DNA from: Glutamicibacter halophytocola
GTDB lineage: Bacteria; Actinomycetota; Actinomycetes; Actinomycetales; Micrococcaceae
Direction of reading: 5' to 3'
Length of the DNA stretch: 64,000 bases
Assembly: GCF_001302565.1 (NCBI RefSeq)
Contig: NZ_CP012750.1
Coordinates: 2,852,001-2,916,000 of the forward strand
Shown here: piece by piece, positions 10,010-18,953 of the stretch
How the letters are laid out: each line of letters begins with the position of its first letter
How positions within the stretch are numbered: position 1 is the first letter of the stretch
Notes under the pieces: generated by a model
What the model was told of the DNA's origin: nothing
Seen by the model: only the letters and a program-made list of their open reading frames with translations
Database searches by the model: none
Position numbers and translations under genes: made by a program

Positions 10010-11551
10010 ATGACCCAGGATACAAATGCATTGCTGGCAGGCCTCATCGAAGGCTACAACTTCCAAGGAGAGAGCCTCGATCTGGGCGCAGCCCTGATTG
10101 ACGGCAAGCCGGAGCCCACCGCGCCGATCCGCTTGCCGCTGAAAATGCTCAACCGCCACGGCTTAGTCGCCGGTGCTACCGGCACCGGCAAGACGGTCAC
10201 TTTGCAGCTGATGGCAGAGCAGCTGAGCAAGGCCGGTGTTCCGGTATTCCTCGCCGACATCAAGGGTGATCTCTCCGGACTGGCCCAAAGCGCCGAAGGC
10301 TCGGAAAAGCTCACCGCCCGCTTGGCCGAACTCGGCAAGGAATTTTCTCCCCGCGCCAACCCGGTGGAGTTCCTCTCGCTGGGCGAAGGGGCCCACGGCA
10401 CCCCGGTGCGCGCCAGCGTCGATGCCTTTGGCCCGATCCTGCTGGCCCGCGTCCTGGAGCTGAACGAAACCCAGGAAGAATGCCTGCAGCTGATTTTCCA
10501 CTATGCCGACACCAACAAGCTTCCGCTCGATGACCTCAACGACGTCAAATCGGTCATCAGCTTCCTGGTCAGCGACCAGGGCGCCGAAGCGCTGAAGGGC
10601 CTGGGCGGGGTGAGCGCGGCGACCGCATCGGTCATCCTGCGTGGCATCACGATCATGCAATCCCAGGGACTGGACCAGTTCTTCGGGCAGCCGGAATTCG
10701 ACACCGCCGATTTCTTGCAAGTGCGCGAAACCGGCGGCGTGATCAACGTGCTGGAACTGCCTTCGGTGAACCAGCAGCCGATGCTGTTCTCCACCTTCCT
10801 GATGTGGCTGCTCGCGGACCTGTTCGAGGACCTGCCCGAAGCCGGCGACCTGGACAAGCCGAAGCTGGTGTTCTTCCTTGACGAAGCACACCTCTTGTTC
10901 AAGGACGCCACCAAGGCGTTCACCGACGCGATCATCAACACCGTGCGCCTGATCCGTTCCAAGGGAGTGGGCCTGTTCTTCATCACCCAGTCCCCCACCG
11001 ATCTGCCCGATGAGGTGCTGGGCCAGCTGGGCAACCGCATCCAGCATGCGGTGCGCGTTTTCACCGCCAAGGACCAGAGCGCGCTCAAGGAGATCATCAA
11101 GACCTTCCCGGTCAACGGCGTGGACCTGCAAGAGGCGCTGACCCAGGCTGGCGTGGGCGAAGCGGTGATTACCGTGCTCGGCGACAAGGGCGCACCCACC
11201 CCGGTGGCATGGACCAGGATGTCCTCGCCAGGATCCACCATCGGCCCGGCATCGCCGCAGGTGCTGGAAGAGAATCTGTCGGCCTCCCCGCTGGCTTCGC
11301 GGTACGCCACCGCCGTGGACCGCGAATCAGCCCGGGAATTGCTGGAAGCCAAGGCCGCCCCCGCTGCTACGGCGACGCCGCAGCAACCGGCTGAGGCACC
11401 GGCTGGCGCGCAGCGGGCCGAAGCGCCTCGCGAGCGGCAGGCCCCGGCACAGCCGAACCCGATGATGGACATGGCCTTGGATGCCGCATCGATGATTGGG
11501 CGCGAGTTGCTGCGCGGAATGTTCGGCAACCGAAAGCGCCGCCGCCGTTGA
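10010..11551 (+). CDS. HerA-like DUF853 ATPase
   Basis: A 513-residue cytoplasmic P-loop ATPase of the DUF853 family, related to HerA/FtsK motors. Walker A is GATGTGKTVT (about residues 55-64), Walker B is LVFFLDEAHLLF (about residues 286-297), with an arginine/sensor region at RSKGVGLFFITQSP. The last 90 residues are an Ala/Pro-rich linker and a basic GNRKRRRR tail. Family members are widespread, but the biological role is not established; DNA translocation is an inference. It follows the ABC operon by 18 bases and may be co-transcribed. Confidence 0.85.
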   Translation: MTQDTNALLAGLIEGYNFQGESLDLGAALIDGKPEPTAPIRLPLKMLNRHGLVAGATGTGKTVTLQLMAEQLSKAGVPVFLADIKGDLSGLAQSAEGSEKLTARLAELGKEFSPRANPVEFLSLGEGAHGTPVRASVDAFGPILLARVLELNETQEECLQLIFHYADTNKLPLDDLNDVKSVISFLVSDQGAEALKGLGGVSAATASVILRGITIMQSQGLDQFFGQPEFDTADFLQVRETGGVINVLELPSVNQQPMLFSTFLMWLLADLFEDLPEAGDLDKPKLVFFLDEAHLLFKDATKAFTDAIINTVRLIRSKGVGLFFITQSPTDLPDEVLGQLGNRIQHAVRVFTAKDQSALKEIIKTFPVNGVDLQEALTQAGVGEAVITVLGDKGAPTPVAWTRMSSPGSTIGPASPQVLEENLSASPLASRYATAVDRESARELLEAKAAPAATATPQQPAEAPAGAQRAEAPRERQAPAQPNPMMDMALDAASMIGRELLRGMFGNRKRRRR

Positions 11552-11617
11552 GAAGACCCGCCGTTTTTGACCTGCCGGTTACAGTCTGGAGCCCGAAACC
11601 AGATAGCCTAGCTACTG

Positions 11618-12640
11618 ATGAAGACTCCTAACTCCACGCCGATCGCCGCCACCCGCCTGGCCCTTCGCTGGGCCCTTGCCGCGGTGGCAGTGCTCGTTCT
11701 GGCTGTTGCCGGCGTGATAATCGCTAATCGCACCCTGTTCTCCCCTGCGCACGAGGTCAAGGTCCTGCAGAGCTACCTCGCCGACGGCCAGGGCGCCAAG
11801 GCCCTGGGGCTGATGCAGGCCAGGGTGCCGAAGGGCGATGCGGTAGCGCTGGACGGCGAGGTGCTCAAGCGCACCCAGTCAGGCATCACGGACTTCAGCA
11901 CCGACAAGCCGCAGCCGGTGGACGGAGACAGCGAGCTGCGCACCGTGACCGCGCATTACAAGGCCACGGGCGTGGACCAGCAGTCCACCTACACGCTGCG
12001 CCATGCCGGCAAGTCCTGGTTCTTCTTCGATGAGTGGGAGTTCGAACCCTCCACCCTGCCCAGCGTGAAGATCAAGGCCAACACGGTCAATGAGGTGGCC
12101 GTCAACGAGCAGAAGATCCCGTTGGAGGCCGGTGTCAGTTCCCTGCCGGTCTTCTATCCCTCGGTGCTGGATGCAAGCTTCAGCACCAAGAATTTTGCCG
12201 CCGATACCCGCGGTGTCGTGGTCACCCAGCCTGCCAAGGAGCCAGTGGAGATCGCGTTGAAGACGCAGCCGACCAAGGCCTTTGTCTCCGCGATCAACTC
12301 CAAGGTCAAGAAATACCTGGACGGATGCGCCAGCCAGCAGGTCTTGATGCCTTCGGGCTGCCCCTTCGCCTACAACACCTCGGCGCGCGTTGATTCCTCC
12401 ACCATCAAGTGGGACATCGCCAAATACCCGAAGATCGATGTCAGCTACTACAACGGCGCGTGGGTGCTCTCCCCGCTGACAACCACCGCCAATCTGACGC
12501 TGACCGAGCAGGATCTGCGCACCGGGGTGAAGGAAAAGAAGACCATCAAGGACACCTATTCCTTCACCGCGGAGCTGACCACCAGCACCACCGAAGTCTC
12601 CGTGGTTCCGGTGGCCGGCGGCGAACAGCCCGCACAGTAG
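11618..12640 (+). CDS. Membrane-anchored extracytoplasmic protein of unknown function
   Basis: The 340-residue product has a single N-terminal membrane segment (about residues 17-40) and an extracytoplasmic remainder. I recognise no domain with certainty. Two similar halves may be present: an N-terminal portion (residues 45-140) ending in GKSWFFFDEWEF and a later portion with SYYNGAWVLSPLTT, both resembling small beta domains that measure a polymer or lipid. Two cysteines (DGCASQQ, SGCPFAY) could form a disulfide. It follows the DUF853 gene by 66 bases. Confidence 0.6.
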   Translation: MKTPNSTPIAATRLALRWALAAVAVLVLAVAGVIIANRTLFSPAHEVKVLQSYLADGQGAKALGLMQARVPKGDAVALDGEVLKRTQSGITDFSTDKPQPVDGDSELRTVTAHYKATGVDQQSTYTLRHAGKSWFFFDEWEFEPSTLPSVKIKANTVNEVAVNEQKIPLEAGVSSLPVFYPSVLDASFSTKNFAADTRGVVVTQPAKEPVEIALKTQPTKAFVSAINSKVKKYLDGCASQQVLMPSGCPFAYNTSARVDSSTIKWDIAKYPKIDVSYYNGAWVLSPLTTTANLTLTEQDLRTGVKEKKTIKDTYSFTAELTTSTTEVSVVPVAGGEQPAQ

Positions 12641-12659
12641 AGTTCTTGCGGCCGGGAGC

Positions 12660-13910
12660 TTATCGGCCGAGCAGTTCGCGGAACTGGCTGCGCAGCGGCA
12701 CCGCATTGGTCTTGAACCTCTGCCACAAGAACAGCGCCAGCAAGCTCGCCACCAGGGACAGCACCGCGCCAATGGACACGGCGATCTGCGTGCCGAAGAG
12801 CTCGGCGAACCAGCCCACCAGGGGCGAGCCGATCGGCGTCCCGCCCTGCACCACCATCAGGTACAACGCCAGCACCCGGGCCCGGTATTGCCCGGGCACC
12901 GACATCTGCACCATGGTGTTGCAGCTGTTCAAGAAGGTCAGCGCTCCCAGTCCCACCGGGATGAGCATGAGGGCGAAAAGCAGGTAGTTCGGCATCCAGG
13001 CGCTGGCCAGGGCCGCGCAGCCGAAGAACACCCCGCCGCCGATCAGGAAACGCCAGCGCGGGGCCGAACGCCGCGCCGCCAGCAGCGCCCCGGCAAAGGT
13101 TCCCACCGCCATGATGCTGCCCAGGATGCCGTACTCCCCTGCGCCCACCCCATAGACCTCGGTGGCCATCAGCGCATTGGTCAGCTGGAAATTCAGCCCG
13201 AAGGTGCCGATGATGAAGGCCAGGAAGAAGATCAGCACCAGGTCCTTGCGGCTTCTGACATAGCTGAACCCCTCACGCACCTGCCCCTTGGCCCGGGCCA
13301 CCGGAGTGGTGGGATGCAGGGCGTCCTTGCGCATGAATACTAGCGAGCTGATCACCGCCAGGAATGAGGCGCCGTTGAGCAAAAACGCCGGGCCGGTGCC
13401 CACCAGTGCGATCACCACGCCGGCAATGCCGGGGCCGGCCAGGCGGGCCAGGTTGAAGTTGGCGCTGTTCAGCGCCACCGCGTTGGCCAGGTGGCTTCCG
13501 GGAACCACCTCGGAGACGAAGGCCTGGCGGGCCGGGGCGTCAAAGGAGACGCCGATGCCCAGCAGCCCGGCCAGCACGTAGACGTGCCAGAGTTCTGCCG
13601 AATCCGTGACGACCAGCAGCCCCAGGAGCAGTGCGCACAGCCCCATGAAGCTCTGGGTCGCCATCAGCAGCCGGCGCTTGTTGAACCTGTCGGCGATCAG
13701 CCCGGCATAGGGTGCCAGGAGCAGGACGGGCAGGAATTGCAGGCCCGTGGTGATTCCGGTGGCTACCGCGTCATGGTTGGTCAGTTCGGTCAGCACCAGC
13801 CAGTCCTGGGCTACGCGCTGCATCCAGGTGCCGATATTCGAGACCAGGGCGCCGATGATCCACAACCGGTAGTTGGGTATTTCCAATGCCCGGAACATTT
13901 TCACTGCCAT
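12660..13910 (-). CDS. MFS transporter (EntS/MFS_3 type exporter)
   Basis: A 416-residue protein with 12 predicted membrane segments. The opening FRALEIPNYRLWIIGALVSNIGTWMQRVAQDWLVL (residues 5-39; quoted in parts: NYRLW, GTWMQRVAQDWLVL) is typical of the EntS-like MFS_3 group, exporters of siderophores or drugs. The loop motif ADRFNKRRLL at about residue 75 is the conserved MFS loop 2-3 motif. The substrate is unknown. It converges on the preceding hypothetical gene. Confidence 0.85.
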   Translation of the reverse strand: MAVKMFRALEIPNYRLWIIGALVSNIGTWMQRVAQDWLVLTELTNHDAVATGITTGLQFLPVLLLAPYAGLIADRFNKRRLLMATQSFMGLCALLLGLLVVTDSAELWHVYVLAGLLGIGVSFDAPARQAFVSEVVPGSHLANAVALNSANFNLARLAGPGIAGVVIALVGTGPAFLLNGASFLAVISSLVFMRKDALHPTTPVARAKGQVREGFSYVRSRKDLVLIFFLAFIIGTFGLNFQLTNALMATEVYGVGAGEYGILGSIMAVGTFAGALLAARRSAPRWRFLIGGGVFFGCAALASAWMPNYLLFALMLIPVGLGALTFLNSCNTMVQMSVPGQYRARVLALYLMVVQGGTPIGSPLVGWFAELFGTQIAVSIGAVLSLVASLLALFLWQRFKTNAVPLRSQFRELLGR

Positions 13911-13962
13911 AAGCTCTCGCCGGATCCCTCCGGTGCCTCCCGCACTACAGTCTAGTGCGGCA

Positions 13963-14001
13963 CAGCGGGGAATGCTGAGGTTTCCTCTGCATTCCCCGCT
14001 G
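13963..14001 (-). terminator. Terminator of the NHL-thioredoxin gene
   Basis: Thirteen-base arms (CAGCGGGGAATGC and its complement), extended inward by GAGG/CCTC, form a long stem just after the stop of the minus-strand gene. No clear T-run. Confidence 0.75.
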
Positions 14002-14030
14002 CGGGTTGCGCGCTTCCCTGGCCTCCGCGG

Positions 14031-15935
14031 CTAGTTCACGCCGCGAAGGTCGAGCAGCAGCTCGTTCTCGCCCTGGGCATCGAGCAGCACCGGAATGCCC
14101 CAGTCCTGCTGGTACAGGTGGCAGGCCGCGTGATCCGGGATCTCGCCGCCCGGCTCGCCATCGCAGGCCGCGGCACGAGCGGTAATGTGCAGCACGCCCT
14201 CGGAAACCTCGGGGTTGAGCACCAGGGTGCGGGTCAGGCCCACCGAGGTGCCCCCGCCTTCCAGGATCAGCTCTTCGGGGCTGGCCGAGATCTTCAACTG
14301 GGTCGGGTCGCCCCAGCGGTCATCGAGCTTCTGCCCCTTCGGAGCGGCAAAGCGCACCAGGATCTCGTGGTTGCCGGCCTGCACGCGGGTCTTCGGGCGC
14401 TGGGTCTGGCTGGCGCCCTCATCGACGACCAATGCCTCGGCAGGGATCGGGATGCGCACCAGCTGATGGGTGTTGGTCTCCACGACCAGCAGCACTGGGT
14501 CCCCGTCCACGGAGGTATCCACCAGCACATCGGCTGGCTCCTTCAGGCCCTTGGCCAGGGTGGACACCGTCTTGGTGGCCGGGTCGAAACGGCGCACCGC
14601 CCCGTTGTAGGAGTCGGCAATCGCGATCGAGCCATCAGGCAACACCGCCACGCCCAGCGGGTGCTGCAGGCGGGCCTGCTCGGCGGCTCCATCGCGGAAG
14701 CCGAAGTCGAACAGCCCGGTGCCGATCGCGGTGTTCACGCTCTTCGCCTCGCCGTCCTGGACCTCGATCCAGCGCAGCGCGCTGGTTTCCGAGTCGGCGA
14801 TCCACACGTTCTCGCCGGAGAGCGCCAGGCCCGAGGACTGGGCGAACCAGGCCTCATCCGGCGTGCCGTCGTTCAGGCCCTCCAGGCCGGTGCCGGCGAA
14901 GACCGAGACCGCGGTAGTGCGCGGGTCGAAGGCGAAGATCTGGTGGGTTCCGGCCATCGCGATGATGACCTTGCCCGATGGGTGGTAGAGCACATCCCAT
15001 GGGGAGGACAGCGAAATATTCAGCGCATCGGTGCCCAAATCGGTGGGCTGGGTTTCCTGGCGCGCGTTGTCCGAATCCAGCAGGCGCTGCACGCCGTTGC
15101 CGGCCACGGTGCCCACCTGGCCGGTGGCCAGGTTGACCGAGCGCAGCCGGTGGTTGACGGTGTCGGCGACGATCACGTCGTAGCCCACCTCCGCGGCCAG
15201 TTCCGCAGGCAGCGCGGCCAGGCCCTGCAGCTCGTTGAACTGGGCGGTGCCGGCGTCGCCATCGGCGTAGCCCTTGGCGCCCGAGCCGATGGTGCGCACC
15301 ACCGAGAAGTCCGCGTCCAGCTCCACCAGGCGGTGGTGGCCAGAGTCGCCCACCAGGAAGTTGCCGTTGTCCAGGGCGATGGCCTTGCCCGGGAAGCGCA
15401 GGTCGCCCTCGCGGGCTTCCGGGGCGACGTACGGTCCATTGCCGCGATGCAAGGTGCCCTTGGCTTCGTGTTCGGCGATCAGTTCATCCACCAGCGAGCC
15501 CAGGCCCTGGGCGTGGCCCTCGCCGGACAGGTGCGCGACGATGTAGCCTTCGGGATCCAAAACCACCAGGGTCGGCCAGGCGCGGGCGCCGTAGGCCTGC
15601 CAGGTGACCAGCTCCGGGTCATCGAGCACCGGGTGATGGATTTCATAGCGTTCCACGGCCGCGGCCAGCGCATCCGGGTCCGCTTCGTGCTCGAATTTTG
15701 GCGAGTGCACGCCCACGGTGACCAGCACATCCGAGTACTGCTCCTCGAGCGGGCGCAGCTCGTCCAGCACGTGCAGGCAGTTGATGCAGCAGAAGGTCCA
15801 GAAGTCCAGGAGCACGATCTTGCCGCGCAGTGCTTCAAGGTCCAGCTGCTTGCCGCCGGTATTCAGCCAGTTGCGGCCCAGCAGTTCGCTGGCGCGCACC
15901 TTGTAGTTGGCGCGGACCGATTCTGTTGCGCTCAT
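14031..15935 (-). CDS. Thioredoxin-like/NHL-repeat protein
   Basis: A 634-residue protein. Residues about 25-160 form a thioredoxin/TlpA-like fold with active site WTFCCINC (CxxC), and residues about 175-480 contain NHL beta-propeller repeats (e.g. RFPGKAIALDNGNFLVGDSGHHRLVEL, in part: GDSGHHRLVEL; ADSYNGAVRRFD). The last 130 residues are a beta-rich domain. It resembles NHLRC2-type proteins; a redox or scaffold role is plausible but unproven. No signal peptide is seen. AAAGGA five bases ahead of the ATG at 15935 supports this start over 15941. Confidence 0.85.
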   Translation of the reverse strand: MSATESVRANYKVRASELLGRNWLNTGGKQLDLEALRGKIVLLDFWTFCCINCLHVLDELRPLEEQYSDVLVTVGVHSPKFEHEADPDALAAAVERYEIHHPVLDDPELVTWQAYGARAWPTLVVLDPEGYIVAHLSGEGHAQGLGSLVDELIAEHEAKGTLHRGNGPYVAPEAREGDLRFPGKAIALDNGNFLVGDSGHHRLVELDADFSVVRTIGSGAKGYADGDAGTAQFNELQGLAALPAELAAEVGYDVIVADTVNHRLRSVNLATGQVGTVAGNGVQRLLDSDNARQETQPTDLGTDALNISLSSPWDVLYHPSGKVIIAMAGTHQIFAFDPRTTAVSVFAGTGLEGLNDGTPDEAWFAQSSGLALSGENVWIADSETSALRWIEVQDGEAKSVNTAIGTGLFDFGFRDGAAEQARLQHPLGVAVLPDGSIAIADSYNGAVRRFDPATKTVSTLAKGLKEPADVLVDTSVDGDPVLLVVETNTHQLVRIPIPAEALVVDEGASQTQRPKTRVQAGNHEILVRFAAPKGQKLDDRWGDPTQLKISASPEELILEGGGTSVGLTRTLVLNPEVSEGVLHITARAAACDGEPGGEIPDHAACHLYQQDWGIPVLLDAQGENELLLDLRGVN

Positions 15936-16060
15936 GGTCATCCTTTCGCAATTGCCGTGGCTCGGCAGTTAGAACTTCATTATCGGCCACGGTCCGGGGC
16001 AGTACTAAACGGTGTTAAGGAACATTGAGGTGCAACAGGTGCCACCCGGCTTCTATTCCG

Positions 16061-16804
16061 CTAGGGCAGCTGGGCGATGGCCGCATCCATCACGCTGGTG
16101 GCCACCTTGTTGAACTTTTCGTCGGCCAGCGAGCTGCCGGCCACAAAGGAGACCATCACCGCATACTGCTTGGTCTTCTTGATCAGCACCAGCGAATTCT
16201 GTGCGTACTGCCCATCGCGGCTGTAGTACAGGGCCGAATCCACGGAGTCCACCTGCGGATCGGAGAACTTCAGGGTTTCGGTGTAGTCCATGCCGTTGAG
16301 CTTCGCGGACTTGCACTGCTCCACGATGGTGCGCACATTCTTGTTGTGCGAGTCAACCGCGGCTGCGCCATTTGCACCCAGCTTCGCCACTTCCACCGAA
16401 CCGGTGATGGACTGGTTCTCATTGGTGAAATCGGTGCGCGCCGCTTCGGTGCCCAATTGCACCGGCGACCAGTTCAGGTCGTTGATCGGGGCCGAGCACT
16501 GCGCCGGCAGCACCACAATGTCCTTGAGCGTATCGGTGGGCGGCGTGGCCAGCGCTTCAAGGTCCTTGCCCTGGATCTTGGCGCTGTTCGGGAAGCCCAG
16601 CTCGGTGGCGAGCACCGCGCCGGCGGTGGTGGCCACCTCGGCGGTGGTCAACTGGCGTGCGGATTCGCTGGGGCTCGGGCTGGCGGTGGCCTCGGCGGCC
16701 TTCTTGTGGGTCTGGTCCTGCGGCATTTGCGCCTGGGTGGACGAGCAGCCGCTCAGGGCCAGCGCAGCGCACAGGGCCAGGGCCACAGTCATTTTCTTAG
16801 GCAT
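16061..16804 (-). CDS. Lipoprotein of unknown function, last gene of copper set
   Basis: A 247-residue lipoprotein with lipobox LSGC around residue 18 and a Ser/Pro linker (ASPSPSES). The mature part has no domain I can name with confidence; it resembles actinobacterial sensor-domain lipoproteins with two cysteine-containing segments (PAQCSAP, VEQCKSA). The start overlaps the stop of the upstream CopD-CtaG gene by eight bases, so translation is probably coupled, tying it to copper or cytochrome oxidase assembly by context only. The longer frame to 16945 runs through the neighbouring gene and is rejected. Confidence 0.7.
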   Translation of the reverse strand: MPKKMTVALALCAALALSGCSSTQAQMPQDQTHKKAAEATASPSPSESARQLTTAEVATTAGAVLATELGFPNSAKIQGKDLEALATPPTDTLKDIVVLPAQCSAPINDLNWSPVQLGTEAARTDFTNENQSITGSVEVAKLGANGAAAVDSHNKNVRTIVEQCKSAKLNGMDYTETLKFSDPQVDSVDSALYYSRDGQYAQNSLVLIKKTKQYAVMVSFVAGSSLADEKFNKVATSVMDAAIAQLP

Positions 16805-18851
16805 TCGGGTTCCTCTTATCGGCCTGCTGGTAGCGGGCGAACATCGCGTTGTAGGCTTCCAGCTCGGCGTCGTTGTCGCGATCTGCCTGCCGGTCATAGC
16901 GCTTGGTGTCTTTTTTGTCCTGCTTGAGCCAGGAGAGGACCACAAAAATGGCCAGCACCAGGGTGGGCACCTCGCCGATGGCCCACATCGCCCCGGCCCC
17001 CACCACCTGGTCTTCCAGCGCGCTGCCGCCCCAGGTGCGGCCCATATTGCCGAAGTAGTCCGGGGCCAGCAGGGTTTCGGTGCTCATCAGCGCCACCCCG
17101 AAGAAGGCGTGGAAGGCGACGGTGGCCAGCAAGACCACCAGGCGCATCGGGTAGGGGTAGCGCTTGGGCACCGGATCGGCGTCCACCAGCGAGAGCGCAA
17201 AGAGGTAGCCGGTGAGCAGGAAGTGCAGGTTCATCAGCTCGTGGCCCGCGTGGTAGAGCATGGCCGGTTCCAGGATCGGGGTGAAGTAGAAGACCACGAT
17301 CGACCCGGCAAAGTTCACGGCCGCGAAAATCGGGTGCGTGATGACCTTGGAATAGCGCGAATGCACCAGGAAGAGGATCCATTCGCGCGGGCCGCGGGTG
17401 TCGTCGGTGCGCGCCGGCAGCACCTGCAGCAGCAGGGTGATCGGGGTGCCGAGCACCAGGAAGATCGGCACGATCATGGTCAGCGACATGTGGTCGACCA
17501 TGTGGGTGGAGAACTGGATCTTCCCGTACACCGCCACGCCGCCGCTGGTCACGTAGAACAGCGCGATCAGGCCGACAAGCCAGCTGGCCAGGCGCAACAC
17601 GCTGGGCTTGTCCCCGCGGCGGGCCAGGGTGATGAACGCCCAGAGGTAGGCGGCCAGCCCGAACAGGCACACGGCCACCCAGATCCAGTCCATCCGCCAG
17701 GTGGTGAACCAGCTGGCGGTATCCGGGGCCGGCGGCAGGTCGTAGCCGGTCAGCAAGCGCGCCGGTGTGGTCTGCGCCGGGGCTTCATCGGAGGTCGGCG
17801 GCGCCGTGCGGGCCAGCACGGTGGCCAGCGACATGACCGAGCCCATCAGGATGACCTCCCCGAGCACGATCTGCCAGGCCGCGCGCAGCGCTCCGTACTG
17901 CCCCGCCAGGAGCTTGGGGATCACAAAGCGCCGGTGGCACAGGCCCAGCGCGCCCAGGGCCAGGGTGATCAGCAGCTTGGCGATCACCAGGGTGCCGTAG
18001 GGGGTCAGCCACTGTTCCCAGCTGGTGATGCGGATGACCGCCGAGGCCAGCCCGGAGCCGATCATCAAGAACACCACAAAGGCGGCCAGCGCCGAATAGC
18101 GTTGCAGCACCACTCCGGCGAGCGCCTGGCCGCGCTTGCGTCCGGGTGCTTCGCCGGCCAGTGTCGGAGCCAGCAGCGCCAGCACGATAATGCCGCCAAA
18201 CCACAGGACCACGGCCAGCAGGTGCAGGCCGATGGAGTTCACCGCGGCAAAGTGGTCATCTCCCCCGGCGGCATGGCCGATGAAGGCCAGCGGCAGGATG
18301 CCGAACAGCGAGAAGAACGCGGTGGCTCCCACCCCGGTCTTGGATCGCACCGCCAAGGCCAGCGAGCTGACCACCGCGGCGATCACCACCATCCAGGCCC
18401 AGGCCCGGCCGGTGGTGATCGACAGGATGTAGTCGAGGATCGCCGCTGAATACTGCGCGTCCAAGTTGATCGGCAGGCCGGCCAGGTCCCAGAAGGTCAG
18501 CACCATCACGCTGGCCGCCGACAGCGTCCACAGCACCGCCGCTGAGGCGGCAATGTTCATCGCGCGGCTGAAGGCCGGATGATCGGCGCCCTGCACATCG
18601 CGGGTGACTTTTTTGCTGCGCGGCAGGATCGCGGCGGCAAAGATCAGCGCCGAAATGGCCACTGACATGGAAGAATGGTGGATTGCACGGGCGATCGGCA
18701 GGCTCCAGCGGATAAAGGCTCCCGGGTCGGCCAATTCGGCCGGGCGGGCAATGCCGGTGAACATCACCGCGGCCAGGAAAACTGCCGCCGAAGCGAGCAG
18801 TCCGGGCAGGATGAAGCGGGTGGCTGAAACCGTGCGCTGTGCTGTATCCAT
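16797..18851 (-). CDS. CopD-CtaG fusion: copper transport / cytochrome oxidase assembly membrane protein
   Basis: A 684-residue protein with about 15 hydrophobic segments. The first half (residues about 1-330) resembles CopD copper-resistance permeases (HHSSMSVAISALIF, ILDYILSITTGRAWAWM, NSIGLHLLAVVLWFGG). The second half (about 380-640) resembles CtaG/DUF1404 oxidase assembly factors (STHMVDHMSLTMIVPIFLVLG, YHAGHELMNLHFLLTGYLF). His and Met residues in membrane segments are candidate copper ligands. It probably moves copper for periplasmic cuproenzymes. It is 102 bases downstream of the DyP gene, past a hairpin. Confidence 0.88.
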   Translation of the reverse strand: MDTAQRTVSATRFILPGLLASAAVFLAAVMFTGIARPAELADPGAFIRWSLPIARAIHHSSMSVAISALIFAAAILPRSKKVTRDVQGADHPAFSRAMNIAASAAVLWTLSAASVMVLTFWDLAGLPINLDAQYSAAILDYILSITTGRAWAWMVVIAAVVSSLALAVRSKTGVGATAFFSLFGILPLAFIGHAAGGDDHFAAVNSIGLHLLAVVLWFGGIIVLALLAPTLAGEAPGRKRGQALAGVVLQRYSALAAFVVFLMIGSGLASAVIRITSWEQWLTPYGTLVIAKLLITLALGALGLCHRRFVIPKLLAGQYGALRAAWQIVLGEVILMGSVMSLATVLARTAPPTSDEAPAQTTPARLLTGYDLPPAPDTASWFTTWRMDWIWVAVCLFGLAAYLWAFITLARRGDKPSVLRLASWLVGLIALFYVTSGGVAVYGKIQFSTHMVDHMSLTMIVPIFLVLGTPITLLLQVLPARTDDTRGPREWILFLVHSRYSKVITHPIFAAVNFAGSIVVFYFTPILEPAMLYHAGHELMNLHFLLTGYLFALSLVDADPVPKRYPYPMRLVVLLATVAFHAFFGVALMSTETLLAPDYFGNMGRTWGGSALEDQVVGAGAMWAIGEVPTLVLAIFVVLSWLKQDKKDTKRYDRQADRDNDAELEAYNAMFARYQQADKRNPNA

Positions 18852-18903
18852 ATCCTTCTTATCATCTCATTTTTGCCCGGCCCCGTCAGGCTGGAAGTGC
18901 CAG

Positions 18904-18946
18904 CGCTGCCCCGCTACGGTGCATCTCACACCATGGCGGGGCAGCG
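18904..18946 (-). terminator. Hairpin between DyP and CopD-CtaG genes
   Basis: CGCTGCCCCGC and its exact complement form an 11-base stem around a 21-base loop directly after the DyP stop. It may attenuate or end transcription from the upstream copper genes, leaving CopD-CtaG with partial or independent expression. Confidence 0.6.
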
Positions 18947-18953
18947 GCCGGGG

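Noticed and set aside
14118..16028. 636-codon open frame on the plus strand
   Set aside because: It is exactly antisense to the NHL-thioredoxin gene; the product is a Gly/His/Gln/Arg-rich shadow with no domain, as expected in GC-rich DNA.
16290..18449. 719-codon open frame on the plus strand
   Set aside because: Antisense to the CopD-CtaG and lipoprotein genes; highly biased composition (His, Gln, Gly, Asp), no motifs and no ribosome site.
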